Assembly: GCF_033971885.1 (NCBI RefSeq)
Contig: NZ_JALBUS010000013.1
Span: 1-58,841, forward strand
Source: Absicoccus intestinalis
GTDB taxonomy: Bacteria > Bacillota_I > Bacilli_A > Erysipelotrichales > Erysipelotrichaceae
Reading direction: 5' to 3'
DNA length: 58,841 nucleotides
Part shown: positions 17,429 to 25,664 of the stretch, piece after piece
How the letters are laid out: each line of letters begins with the position of its first letter
Position numbering within the stretch: position 1 is the first letter of the stretch
Notes under the pieces: generated by a model
The model's database searches: none
Seen by the model: only the letters and a program-made list of their open reading frames with translations
Told to the model about the DNA's origin: nothing
Translations under genes and position numbers: made by a program

Positions 17429-17593
17429 ATGTTCTATATTCAGAACAGAAATGGATATTTTGTTGTTTGTGTTCTAAAATCAGAACACGCAGATCTTGTT
17501 GAATACATAGAAATCATAAAGGGGATGACTGCAATTCGAAAGTATATCCCACCTTCGAAAGCGAAATACGATCATTATATGTTGCATCGATGA
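17429..17593 (+). CDS. Possible 54-residue small protein, unknown
   Basis: An open frame of 55 codons, too short for usual gene finding, in a 350-bp gap between two operons. It begins MFYIQNRNGYFVVCVLKSEH and ends KAKYDHYMLHR. The N-terminal part is hydrophobic, the C-terminal part basic. No good ribosome site precedes the ATG. Two near-identical 18-bp dyads fall at the start codon and 40 bp downstream, so the sequence may instead be a regulatory element or the decayed piece of a larger gene. I do not recognise a family. Confidence 0.25.
   Translation: MFYIQNRNGYFVVCVLKSEHADLVEYIEIIKGMTAIRKYIPPSKAKYDHYMLHR
17430..17487. repeat. Two 18-bp dyads exactly 40 bp apart
   Basis: TGTTCTATATTCAGAACA (17430-17447) and TGTTCTAAAATCAGAACA (17470-17487; extended by one G/C pair) match at 16 of 18 positions. 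Each is an inverted repeat with arms TGTTCT/AGAACA. The size and spacing suit a pair of dimer binding sites. The target gene and protein are unknown. Confidence 0.5.
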
Positions 17594-17601
17594 TCACTAC
17601 A

Positions 17602-17632
17602 CAAAAAATGCCAGATAGACTTTCTGGCATTT
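17602..17632 (-). terminator. Terminator of the isomerase operon
   Basis: AATGCCAGA (17608-17616) pairs with TCTGGCATT (17623-17631); on the minus strand it is followed by TTTTTG. Confidence 0.85.
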
Positions 17633-17634
17633 CT

Positions 17635-18147
17635 TTACTTCTTTAGAAGAATTTGATCATTTTCCTTAAAAACACGAATTGGAAAGGTCAAATTATAATC
17701 ATGACCTGCATCGGCTGGCCAACAAGCAATGACAGATAAAGCTTCCTTTCCCGTATTGATACAACGATGCGCCCATTGCCCATGGATATGATGTAACGAG
17801 CCTGGCTTCATCTTCTCGCACCAACATTTTCCTTGTGCATCCATCAACATCAATAAACCTTCACCTTTTTGGCACCAATAATATTCATCCAGATCCCTTC
17901 GTTGATGAAAATGGCCTCGCGTCATGTTGCATTCTCCATGGACCAAAACCGGTTCCAAAATGGTCTGTCCCCAAAGCAAGGATCCCGAAGTTGTGCTATA
18001 GACCGTATACATCAACTTATCTTTTGAAAGGCCATCGACCCGTTCATAAATCGATTGGATATCGGCAAAATGCGTTTGTTTGCTGATGACACCTTCGCCT
18101 TTGGGAATGGATCCCCACTCTTGCATGAATTTTGCTTCTTCGATCAT
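17635..18147 (-). CDS. Small cupin, glucose-6-phosphate isomerase-like
   Basis: 170 residues, single cupin related to archaeal-type phosphoglucose isomerase. Metal ligands: H79 and H81 (TRGHFHQRRD), E88 (LDEYYW), H127 (GQWAHRCINTG), with ACWPADAGHDY near the end. The likely role is isomerisation of a hexose 6-phosphate. ATG at 18147 was chosen for the GGGGAGG ribosome site; the frame runs further upstream but inside the neighbouring gene. Last gene of a four-gene operon that also holds a larger cupin isomerase, so the two may have different substrates or form one complex. Confidence 0.8.
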   Translation of the reverse strand: MIEEAKFMQEWGSIPKGEGVISKQTHFADIQSIYERVDGLSKDKLMYTVYSTTSGSLLWGQTILEPVLVHGECNMTRGHFHQRRDLDEYYWCQKGEGLLMLMDAQGKCWCEKMKPGSLHHIHGQWAHRCINTGKEALSVIACWPADAGHDYNLTFPIRVFKENDQILLKK

Positions 18148-18160
18148 CGTTTCCTCCCCA

Positions 18161-18940
18161 TTAAAAATGATAATTCTTCCATACGTCTTTAGCGATGTCA
18201 GGATGAGTGATGAACGCAAAGCGATTTGGATCTTGTTCATATTGTGTATAAATGGGAACTTGTCCTTGTAAACCCAATTCCAGATAGGCCCTTGTCTTGA
18301 CCACTTGAATAGGTTGGGCATGATACATAGGATTGGCTACAAAATCGATGCCATCCTTTTGAACTTGGGGATAGTAAGCCACACCTTGATGGGCCCGAAC
18401 CCCCGTATAATCGAACCCATAGTCACGAACACACCAAGCGCCAAACAACATGGCCTGACTAGGATCGGCATTGATCGTACAATGCGCCCAATGCGGTGGA
18501 ACAATGATGACATCGCCTGGCAAACCATAGACCGCATAACACCGACCCGGATCATCTTCGGTTGTTTCTTGCATATAAATATAGGCTGCGCCTTGCCAAA
18601 TTTCATAGACTTCACACGTCGAATCGTTACAAGAAGGCGAAATCGCATGCACATGCCCTTGTGAACGAACCGATTCTTTTCCTACTCTCCCTTTTTCAAA
18701 GATCATGGCTCCATACAACAAGTTTCGCTCGATCAGATCTTGACGATCCTTTTCTTTTCCTATATCCATTGCTACCGCATACACAATATCGGGTCCATCC
18801 ACATGCGGATCCGATAAGCTTCTACGAATATCATCCAAATGCTGTTTTTCCGTCTTGGGTCCAAATACATCCTTTCCATATTCAAATTCCAATGTGGAAA
18901 GATTGGCCTGCAGGGGAAATCCTACATCGATCATTTTCAT
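18161..18940 (-). CDS. Cupin-type glucose-6-phosphate isomerase
   Basis: 259 residues with the metal-binding set of the cupin phosphoglucose isomerases: H96 and H98 (SQGHVHAI), a glutamate at 110 or 113 (CEVYEIWQG) and H150/H153 (VPPHWAHCTIN), plus PGDVIIVPP. These enzymes interconvert glucose 6-phosphate and fructose 6-phosphate, and are unrelated in fold to the usual bacterial Pgi. The N- and C-terminal extensions make it longer than the roughly 190-residue archaeal enzymes. AAGGA precedes the ATG; the gene lies 9 bp after the GntR regulator. Confidence 0.85.
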   Translation of the reverse strand: MKMIDVGFPLQANLSTLEFEYGKDVFGPKTEKQHLDDIRRSLSDPHVDGPDIVYAVAMDIGKEKDRQDLIERNLLYGAMIFEKGRVGKESVRSQGHVHAISPSCNDSTCEVYEIWQGAAYIYMQETTEDDPGRCYAVYGLPGDVIIVPPHWAHCTINADPSQAMLFGAWCVRDYGFDYTGVRAHQGVAYYPQVQKDGIDFVANPMYHAQPIQVVKTRAYLELGLQGQVPIYTQYEQDPNRFAFITHPDIAKDVWKNYHF

Positions 18941-18949
18941 TTATCCTTT

Positions 18950-19684
18950 TTATTCGCCATACGATACCGAATATACATACTTATCCGGTCGATAAAAAAC
19001 AACCACATATTCAATGATCCGTCCGGTTTGATCATACGATGTCCGCACCCGTTTCAAAACAGGCGCATCCAGATCCAATCCCAATTCCGAAGCCAGCCGA
19101 TCATCCGCATACGCAATCGAAATTTGTTCATCCACTTTCTTGATAGAAATGCCCTTTTGTTCCAAGATCGCATATAACGAACCTTTATAACGTTCACTAT
19201 CCATCGATAAATCAACGGATCTAGGCAGAAAACTGGTCATCGAAAGAAAAGGAATCCGTGAAATTTCACACACACGATGCAGTTCATAAACCTTTGTATC
19301 TACCGGTACTTGTAGATGTTGGGCCATCCAATCATTGGCTGACACAAATTTGATCATCGATGACTTCACTCGATAATCCACATTATTTCGTTCCATTTCT
19401 TGATGAAAACTCGTAACCTGATTCAACTTTTCAACGATTCGCGGCCCTAAGACCCGGGTCCCTTTGGGACGTTCTTTGACGACCAAACCATCACTCACCA
19501 AAGAATCCACCGCCAACCGGATCGTCATGCGACTGACCCCAAACATTTCTTCCAATTCTTTTTCCGTTGGAATAAAATCACCCGGTGCATATTCTTGATC
19601 CACAATTTTTTGATACAAGATATCCCGAACTTGTCCATATAAGGGTTTGGCACCCGCACTTTGATCTAATGTATACGTTTTCAT
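18950..19684 (-). CDS. GntR-family regulator with UTRA domain
   Basis: 244 residues. Winged helix near residues 10-75: LYGQVRDILYQKIVDQEYAPG, then PTEKELEEMFGVSRMTIRLA and GLVVKERPKGTRV. The remainder is a UTRA effector domain (ELHRVCEISRIPFLSMTSFL, ending RIIEYVVVFYRPDKYVY). Such HutC-subfamily regulators respond to small molecules, often sugar phosphates. ATG at 19684 has GGAAG 9 nt upstream, while ATG at 19693 touches it, so 19684 is preferred. It lies inside the operon it probably controls. Confidence 0.88.
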   Translation of the reverse strand: MKTYTLDQSAGAKPLYGQVRDILYQKIVDQEYAPGDFIPTEKELEEMFGVSRMTIRLAVDSLVSDGLVVKERPKGTRVLGPRIVEKLNQVTSFHQEMERNNVDYRVKSSMIKFVSANDWMAQHLQVPVDTKVYELHRVCEISRIPFLSMTSFLPRSVDLSMDSERYKGSLYAILEQKGISIKKVDEQISIAYADDRLASELGLDLDAPVLKRVRTSYDQTGRIIEYVVVFYRPDKYVYSVSYGE

Positions 19685-19705
19685 CACATTCATCTTCCTA
19701 CTATT

Positions 19706-21415
19706 TTATGATTTAATATTAGCACGAATAACTTTCACAGGTCCATGGGTCGCCACCAATTGATACGTTTGCACCGATGCCGGCACAATAAACGTTTCCG
19801 CATAATGAATGGTATACGGTTCAAAAGCTTGGGTTGGCGATACCACTTGAACGGCTTTTCCTTCGATCAAATTCAACATATCCACGCTATCGTGCATTTC
19901 GATGGTGACTTGGTCATCAAAGGAATAACGCAACGTATCGATAAATTCCAATTCATGCAGACCGGTACGCTCCAAAGTATATGCATCCGTTTTTTCCAAT
20001 ATTCGATCGCGATGAATCAAATTTTCTTCAATCCATTTTGTCCTCCGATCGGTCTGAATGTTTTCTTTGCCCCGATCAATATTGACTGGACGCGGCTTGC
20101 CATCCAGACCAACACGACCCCAATCGTATAATTTAAACGTAAAGATATAAGGCGTTGCACTAATTTCCAACACCATGGTTCCCGCTCCGGAACAATGGAT
20201 CGTTCCCGCTGGGATCAAAACATGATCATGTTTTTTAACCGGGATCGCATTGATATATTTTTCATCCGGGAATCGACAACCAGTTTCTTGGGCCTTGTAA
20301 AGATCATCAATGAACGCATCAAAATCCGCCCCTTCCTTCAAACCCAAATACACATGGGCTCCTGGTTGGGCATCCAAAATATAATAACTTTCATCTTGCG
20401 TATAATGCATGCCAAAATGATCTTGAATATATTCCGTCAACGGATGGACTTGCAACGATAAGTTACCGCCATGGATCGTATCCAAGAAATCAAAACGAAT
20501 TGGAAATTCTTTCCCAAATCGGGCATGGACACGACGGCCTAATAGCGCATTGGGTTGAGCATGAACCAAATTGATAGCGGGAATATCCACCAGTGTTTTG
20601 CCGATTTGCAGACAAATGCTGTTTTCTTCCGGCACCCCATCAAAGCACCAGGCATAATTGTTTTTCTTTTGGGGCAAATCAAAGTGTTCCTGCATCCATG
20701 TACCACCCCAAATGCCTTCATCAAAATAAGGCACCAAACGGAATGGGTTAGTCGCAAAGAGTTCCATGCCTCGATCATAGGTTTGTCTATCGATCATCTT
20801 GGGATGACCGAGAGTCGATGCATCGACATAAAAGTCACAATCCGGCAATACTTTGAATTTATAGCGATCAAAGATGCGCCATTCCACAAAATAACCACGC
20901 TTATACTTTCTTAGGATGTCTTCGTCATAGTTGCCAACACCCCAATTATCCAATGCACCCGAACGATAGCGCAATTGGATCTCCCAACGCGTGATATCAA
21001 AATACACATGGATATCGCCGGGATGGATCAAAGAAGCACCGACCCCATAGATGATGGTCAACCCATCGGAAATATGCGACCGCAATTCTTCGATTTTTCC
21101 GGAATCCATTAATGAATCTAAGACTTCGGTAGTCAACACCCCAAACACACGATCATCGGTAATTTGTCGCCCTAAAATAGCTTGGATCTCTGCTTCGGAT
21201 CGTTTCGCTGAATCCGCAAACAAGATCGTATTGGGATCTAAGGCATCGATCAATTCCGTCAATACATTTTCATTGGATACGCCATGATAAAAATCCAGTG
21301 TCAATACAACTTGGCCCGCATACGCCGACAAAGCTTCTTTTAACTTTTCTACGATAGCTGGATACCCATCATAGACGGTTCCCTTTAATGGTTTACTTGG
21401 ATGTAAATCGTACAT
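19706..21415 (-). CDS. Class I mannose-6-phosphate isomerase with extra N-terminal domain
   Basis: 569 residues. From about residue 220 it is a class I phosphomannose isomerase: FRLVPYFDEGIWGGTWM, zinc ligands in LSLQVHPL (Q322, H324), DESYYIL (E342) and PAGTIHCSG (H407), then LEISATPYIFTFKLYDWGR. It interconverts mannose 6-phosphate and fructose 6-phosphate, or a related sugar. Residues 1-210 form a separate domain with DITRWEIQLRYRSG and FVEWRIFDRYKFKVL, reminiscent of nucleoside/uridine-kinase folds but without a Walker A loop. Long fused isomerases of this kind occur in other Bacillota. First gene of the operon, with AAGGAGA before the ATG. Confidence 0.9.
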   Translation of the reverse strand: MYDLHPSKPLKGTVYDGYPAIVEKLKEALSAYAGQVVLTLDFYHGVSNENVLTELIDALDPNTILFADSAKRSEAEIQAILGRQITDDRVFGVLTTEVLDSLMDSGKIEELRSHISDGLTIIYGVGASLIHPGDIHVYFDITRWEIQLRYRSGALDNWGVGNYDEDILRKYKRGYFVEWRIFDRYKFKVLPDCDFYVDASTLGHPKMIDRQTYDRGMELFATNPFRLVPYFDEGIWGGTWMQEHFDLPQKKNNYAWCFDGVPEENSICLQIGKTLVDIPAINLVHAQPNALLGRRVHARFGKEFPIRFDFLDTIHGGNLSLQVHPLTEYIQDHFGMHYTQDESYYILDAQPGAHVYLGLKEGADFDAFIDDLYKAQETGCRFPDEKYINAIPVKKHDHVLIPAGTIHCSGAGTMVLEISATPYIFTFKLYDWGRVGLDGKPRPVNIDRGKENIQTDRRTKWIEENLIHRDRILEKTDAYTLERTGLHELEFIDTLRYSFDDQVTIEMHDSVDMLNLIEGKAVQVVSPTQAFEPYTIHYAETFIVPASVQTYQLVATHGPVKVIRANIKS

Positions 21416-21434
21416 ATGAATCTCCTTTTTTCAC

Positions 21435-21463
21435 ATTTTATCGTTATAACCTTATAATGTAAA
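21435..21463 (-). promoter_or_regulatory. Promoter of the isomerase operon with a repeat in the spacer
   Basis: Minus strand: TTTACA (21458-21463), 17-bp spacer, TAAAAT (21435-21440). The spacer contains TTATAA twice, separated by 2 bp (21443-21456). This could be the operator of the GntR protein encoded in the operon. Confidence 0.5.
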
Positions 21464-21491
21464 GAAAAATTCATGATCACTGAATCAGTTA

Positions 21492-21507
21492 TGCTATAAT
21501 ATCAACC
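21492..21507 (+). promoter_or_regulatory. Extended -10 promoter of the DMT gene, leaderless arrangement
   Basis: TGCTATAAT (21492-21500) is a perfect extended -10 box. Seven nt (ATCAACC) separate it from the ATG at 21508, and no Shine-Dalgarno is present. Confidence 0.65.
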
Positions 21508-22386
21508 ATGAATAAAACCGAAATCACCCACATTGGCATCTTATTGCTTACTTCCTTGATCTGGGGCATGGCCTTTGTTGCCCAAAGTGTCGGCTCCCAC
21601 TTGGTCGGCCCCTTTACGTTCATGGCCCTTCGCAGCTGGCTTGGTTTTTTTGTGCTGGCACCTTTATTGCTTCACACTCTTCGCAAAGTCGGTGTAAACC
21701 GCAATCTAGTCATTGGATCCATTTGTTGTGGCATGGGCCTTTTTGTAGGCTCCATCCTCCAACAATTTGGCATTGCCTATACAACCACGGCCAAAGCCGG
21801 CTTTATCACCGCCCTCTATATGATCTTTGTCCCCATCTGCTCTTGGTTTTTGCATAAGCCCATCCATAAACAAATCTGGATCTCCGTTTTGATGAGCGTG
21901 ATGGGCCTCTATCTCCTTTGTTTCCATGGCTCCATCGCCGCCTTCAATCAAGGCGATCTCTTGATGCTTTTGGCCGCATTGGGCTTTACCTTTCAGATCC
22001 TGGCAGTCAATCACTTTGTCACCCAATGCCATCCCATTTTATTATCGGGCGGTCAATTCTTGTTTTGCGCCATCCTTTCCACCTTGTTGATGACAACCGA
22101 AACCATAACTTTACCAACATTAAAACAAGCCATGATCCCCATCCTATATACCGGCATCTTTTCAACCGGAGTGGCCTATACCTTACAAATGATTGGTCAA
22201 AAAGGCCTAAACCCGACCATTTCTTCTTTGGTGATGTGCCTAGAAAGTGTCTTTTCCGCTTTGGGAGGTTGGTTATTGCTCGGTCAATCCCTCAGCATCC
22301 AAGAACTCACCGGCTGTTCCCTGATGTTTTTAGCCATCATCTTTTCCCAAGTATCCCCACGAAAAAAAGGAGTTGTTTCAAGATAA
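21508..22386 (+). CDS. EamA/DMT-family metabolite exporter
   Basis: 292 residues, about ten membrane segments in two EamA repeats. Signatures: LLLTSLIWGMAFVAQSVG at the N-terminus, LRSWLGFFVLAPLLL near residue 45, and LLGQSLSIQELTGCSLMFLA near the end. DMT proteins export amino acids or other small metabolites; the substrate cannot be named. The gene is monocistronic between a leaderless-type promoter and a terminator that encloses its stop codon. Confidence 0.9.
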   Translation: MNKTEITHIGILLLTSLIWGMAFVAQSVGSHLVGPFTFMALRSWLGFFVLAPLLLHTLRKVGVNRNLVIGSICCGMGLFVGSILQQFGIAYTTTAKAGFITALYMIFVPICSWFLHKPIHKQIWISVLMSVMGLYLLCFHGSIAAFNQGDLLMLLAALGFTFQILAVNHFVTQCHPILLSGGQFLFCAILSTLLMTTETITLPTLKQAMIPILYTGIFSTGVAYTLQMIGQKGLNPTISSLVMCLESVFSALGGWLLLGQSLSIQELTGCSLMFLAIIFSQVSPRKKGVVSR

Positions 22387-22405
22387 CAGGAACAACCCCT
22401 TTTTC
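22369..22405 (+). terminator. Terminator of the DMT gene, stop codon in the loop
   Basis: GGAGTTGTT (22369-22377) pairs with AACAACCCC (22391-22399) with one mismatch, followed by TTTTTC. TAA lies in the loop. Confidence 0.7.
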
Positions 22406-22435
22406 TATTCAATATCTTTATTTGCGATTTTCATC

Positions 22436-22636
22436 TAAAATTATAAGGCAAAAGCATGGCTAGATTTGAAGAAACATCGAAATGATATCCTTCAAATGGC
22501 TTCAGAAAAAAACCGTCAGCTACACATAGAGAAATACTTATCATTCTTTCCATGTCTATTTCATCTAAAAAAGCCAATGGCAATTAAATCCATTGGCTTT
22601 TTAACGATTACTCGTTATCTCCTCTTGTATAGGTAA
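22436..22636 (+). pseudogene. Possible remnant reading frame without a start
   Basis: A frame open for about 66 codons encodes KAWLDLKKHRNDILQMASEK and further basic/aromatic residues, which looks protein-like. It has no ATG until 22496 and no ribosome site, and its end runs into a terminator stem and the antisense of the PepX gene. It could be the decayed tail of a lost gene or chance. Confidence 0.15.
22567..22602. terminator. Bidirectional terminator downstream of the PepX gene
   Basis: AAAAAGCCAATGG (22568-22580) and CCATTGGCTTTTT (22590-22602) form a 13-bp perfect stem with a 9-nt loop, flanked by A and T runs on both strands. Confidence 0.85.
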
Positions 22637-24415
22637 CGATAATACGATCGAATCCTTTTCAATCGTAATTTGGGTCTTGGTGTACGGCAATTGCGTTTGA
22701 TCTACATCCATACCATATACGATCAAACACAAGGTATGATTCGGTACGATGCGATAATCATTCGAAACAAATTCCATCTCATACGTATAGAACGTATTGG
22801 GATCAATGGCTTCTTTACGATAATTGCACGTCCGATTTTGTGCATTCATCCATGCGCGGCTGATCACAAAATAATCCGAAGGCTCACTTTCTTGTTGAAA
22901 GGTAAAATGGACATTTTCATCCCCATCCAACGTATCCAACAAACGACATTGTTTACCAACATCGACCAACATGGCACTCAAGATAGCCGTTGGCTGATTG
23001 ATCTTGGCTCGAAACCGAATCTTGGCTCGACCCGAAAAATGCGATTCCTTTTCGATTGATCGTAGATCCAAACGATACGAAAAAGCATTTTTTTCCTTTA
23101 CCAATTGATCCAACCATGCCTGGGTATTCTTTTCTTGACGATCATAGACACTCAAAGAAAGATCATCGATAAATGTGGCTTCGGGATGCTGCACATTCCA
23201 TGATTGATTTGGCATTGGCGGCCAAGCACAATACGTATCCCAACGCTTTTGATCCAAGTTATTTTCCACATAGATCCGGGGTCCTTTTTCAATGCCATTG
23301 TCGATGCCTTTCAAATAATGATCCAACCAACGATCAATCAGATCCAAAGTGGGGGCACCCTCTAAATGATAGGTATAAATATGTTGTCCGCGATGCAAAA
23401 GCATCATACATTCTTTGCCTCGCGCTTGCATCGCTTCAAACAAACGAATGCCTTGATCCGGTTTCACATTCCAATCATTCAATCCCTGGATCACAAAGAT
23501 CGATGCCTGGATGTTGTCAACGTGTTTTAAATAATTGCGCTCATCCCAGAATCGATTGTAGTTGGCACTTTCACGATCTTCTTGTTCCTGCAATTGTTTT
23601 TGACTCTTTTCAAAACGGGACTGGATCGTTGGATAATCTTGTGGATCCAAGGCCCGGGAAAAACAATAGCGCGCTAAGATATCCAGATCATCTCCTTGCC
23701 AATCCATGGCTGGCAAGGTCAGGCCATTGTGGCGATAATATTCATACCAATTAGAAATACCCGCTTCCGGAATGATAGTCTTTAATCCAGGTACACCCGT
23801 TGTGGCTACCCCAATGGCCATGGTTCCCAAATAGGAACGAGCCGACATGGCCACATTCCCACTGCACCAATGTGCCTTGATCTGGATTCCATCTTCACGA
23901 TTGGTAAAGGCAAGAGCATTTCCATTCAACCAATCAATGACCGATTTAAAAGCAAGAATTTCTTCGTGTGATCCTGTCAGAGTGATGCCATCACTGCCTT
24001 TGGTTCCCAATCCGCCACAAAATACAGCCGCATAGCCCCGATCAATCAAATGATCATATAGATCGGAAATGCATTCGTATTGATTCGGTGACGGTTCCGG
24101 CATGGTGTTTTCATCCGCTTGACCATGAATCGGACGATGCGCCAAGGTTTTCGGAACATAGATATATTGAATATCCTTTTCATCGATATCCTGGGTGGGA
24201 TAGGCTTTGATATTGGTGTTGACATCATAAAGCGTATACCAATCTTCGTTACAATGAAGCATATAGGGATTGGCCACATACACAGCGGGTACAGGATGGG
24301 ATACAAGCGGTCGTTTGATATAGACCGCAATCAAATCCCGCTTCCCATCCCCATCGGTATCTACAGGCGTTTCCACATAGACTTTTTCAAATTTAGTTGG
24401 CTTTGGCTGTGACAT
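22601..24415 (-). CDS. pepX: Xaa-Pro dipeptidyl-peptidase (S15/CocE family)
   Basis: 604 residues, alpha/beta-hydrolase peptidase. The nucleophile is probably S194 in MSARSYLGTMAIG; TTGVPGLKTIIPEAGISNWY follows as in PepX enzymes, and FVIQGLNDWNVKPDQ and HRGQHIYTYH carry the expected Asp and His. It releases N-terminal X-Pro dipeptides. It lacks the long N-terminal domain of lactobacillus PepX (about 760-800 residues). The start overlaps the upstream MFS gene by 23 bp, so peptidase and two transporters are expressed together. Confidence 0.88.
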   Translation of the reverse strand: MSQPKPTKFEKVYVETPVDTDGDGKRDLIAVYIKRPLVSHPVPAVYVANPYMLHCNEDWYTLYDVNTNIKAYPTQDIDEKDIQYIYVPKTLAHRPIHGQADENTMPEPSPNQYECISDLYDHLIDRGYAAVFCGGLGTKGSDGITLTGSHEEILAFKSVIDWLNGNALAFTNREDGIQIKAHWCSGNVAMSARSYLGTMAIGVATTGVPGLKTIIPEAGISNWYEYYRHNGLTLPAMDWQGDDLDILARYCFSRALDPQDYPTIQSRFEKSQKQLQEQEDRESANYNRFWDERNYLKHVDNIQASIFVIQGLNDWNVKPDQGIRLFEAMQARGKECMMLLHRGQHIYTYHLEGAPTLDLIDRWLDHYLKGIDNGIEKGPRIYVENNLDQKRWDTYCAWPPMPNQSWNVQHPEATFIDDLSLSVYDRQEKNTQAWLDQLVKEKNAFSYRLDLRSIEKESHFSGRAKIRFRAKINQPTAILSAMLVDVGKQCRLLDTLDGDENVHFTFQQESEPSDYFVISRAWMNAQNRTCNYRKEAIDPNTFYTYEMEFVSNDYRIVPNHTLCLIVYGMDVDQTQLPYTKTQITIEKDSIVLSLPIQEEITSNR

Positions 24416-25664
24416 GTTTTTTCAAATAAGCTTTCCAGATCACGACAAAGATCGCACCAAGGATCAACATAACGATCAAGAAACCAAAGAATTGTCGATA
24501 ACCCGCAACACCTGGATGTTGATCAATCATGATACCGGCCAATAAAGAAACAAAGATTTCAGGCAAATAACCAATGGTTGAAATGATACCAGCTGCGGTT
24601 CCAGAATACTTTTCCGGAATGGCACCTTCATCCATCATCGCCCATGTTTGGGCATAATTGACATTATAGAAAATATAGATCACGATAAACAAAATGGTAA
24701 ATGGCACAATGCTGGATTTGTTCAAAGGCAAGATCAAAATGGCAGCTGTACCAACGATCATCACGATAAAACTGATCAATAAAGCTTTGCTCGTACCAAA
24801 CTTATCGGAGAAATAACCGCCACCAATATTTCCAAACAAACTAAACCAACGTTTCATGGCAGCTAACATCGCACCAAATGTAACGGTTGCGCCTAAAATA
24901 CTTGTGGCATATGGCGTAAAATAATACAAAGACAAGGTAAATACATAGTTACAGAAAGTCACAAACCCAATGATCCATACTGCCGGCATCTTTAAGACTT
25001 CGCCAATGCCTTTAAAAGAAATACGATCGCTTGGATCCATTTTTTCATCTTTGACCGTAAAGAAACAGAAGATTCCCATCGCAATGGTCAAGATGGAATA
25101 ATACAAGATCACGGCTTTCATACCAGCTACTTCATTATCGATACGACCAATGCCATAACGGAAAGCGGCAACAGCTCCCATAGCCATCAAGGCCGCACCG
25201 ACACCACGACCCCCCTCAAAGAAGCCATACGCTTTTCCTTGATCATCCGATCCGGATAAGATACGAACGGCTTTGACACAAGCGGGCCAAAACGCAAATA
25301 AGCTCGAAACACCCCAGAAAGCATAGAGACAAACCAATTGATAATAATTCAATGGCAATAGGTGTACAAAGCCACCCAAACCCGTACCAATCAAGGATAC
25401 CGTCAAGATCATACGCGTTGAGAAACGGTCCGCAACCACGCCACCAAACAAATAGGAGATCATACCAAAGATACCCAAGATACTACCAAACACACCCATT
25501 TGGGTATTGGTCAAATGATATGTCTTTAAATAAGCATCATAGTAATCAAAACGAAAATATGGCAAGCCATAAATGATGGCCCCACTAAACGCAACAATAA
25601 GGATGGCCCAGAAGTTCTTCGCTAATTTCTGCCCCATACCTAATTTCTTTAAAAATGTATTCAT
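24393..25664 (-). CDS. MFS transporter
   Basis: 423 residues, twelve membrane segments of the major facilitator superfamily. It opens LGMGQKLAKNFWAILIVAFS; motif A-like GGVVADRFSTRMIL lies between segments 2 and 3 and GGGYFSDKFGTSKALL in the second half. The substrate is unknown. It is the middle gene of a three-gene set (MFS, MFS, PepX): it overlaps the upstream MFS gene by 4 bp and the peptidase by 23 bp. Peptide, dipeptide or amino acid transport is a guess from that context. Confidence 0.88.
   Translation of the reverse strand: MNTFLKKLGMGQKLAKNFWAILIVAFSGAIIYGLPYFRFDYYDAYLKTYHLTNTQMGVFGSILGIFGMISYLFGGVVADRFSTRMILTVSLIGTGLGGFVHLLPLNYYQLVCLYAFWGVSSLFAFWPACVKAVRILSGSDDQGKAYGFFEGGRGVGAALMAMGAVAAFRYGIGRIDNEVAGMKAVILYYSILTIAMGIFCFFTVKDEKMDPSDRISFKGIGEVLKMPAVWIIGFVTFCNYVFTLSLYYFTPYATSILGATVTFGAMLAAMKRWFSLFGNIGGGYFSDKFGTSKALLISFIVMIVGTAAILILPLNKSSIVPFTILFIVIYIFYNVNYAQTWAMMDEGAIPEKYSGTAAGIISTIGYLPEIFVSLLAGIMIDQHPGVAGYRQFFGFLIVMLILGAIFVVIWKAYLKKHVTAKAN

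Noticed and set aside
18562..19017. 151-codon plus-strand frame
   Set aside because: Antisense over the cupin isomerase and GntR genes; His/Phe-rich shadow.
23173..23754. 193-codon plus-strand frame
   Set aside because: Antisense of pepX; no start signal and no family resemblance.
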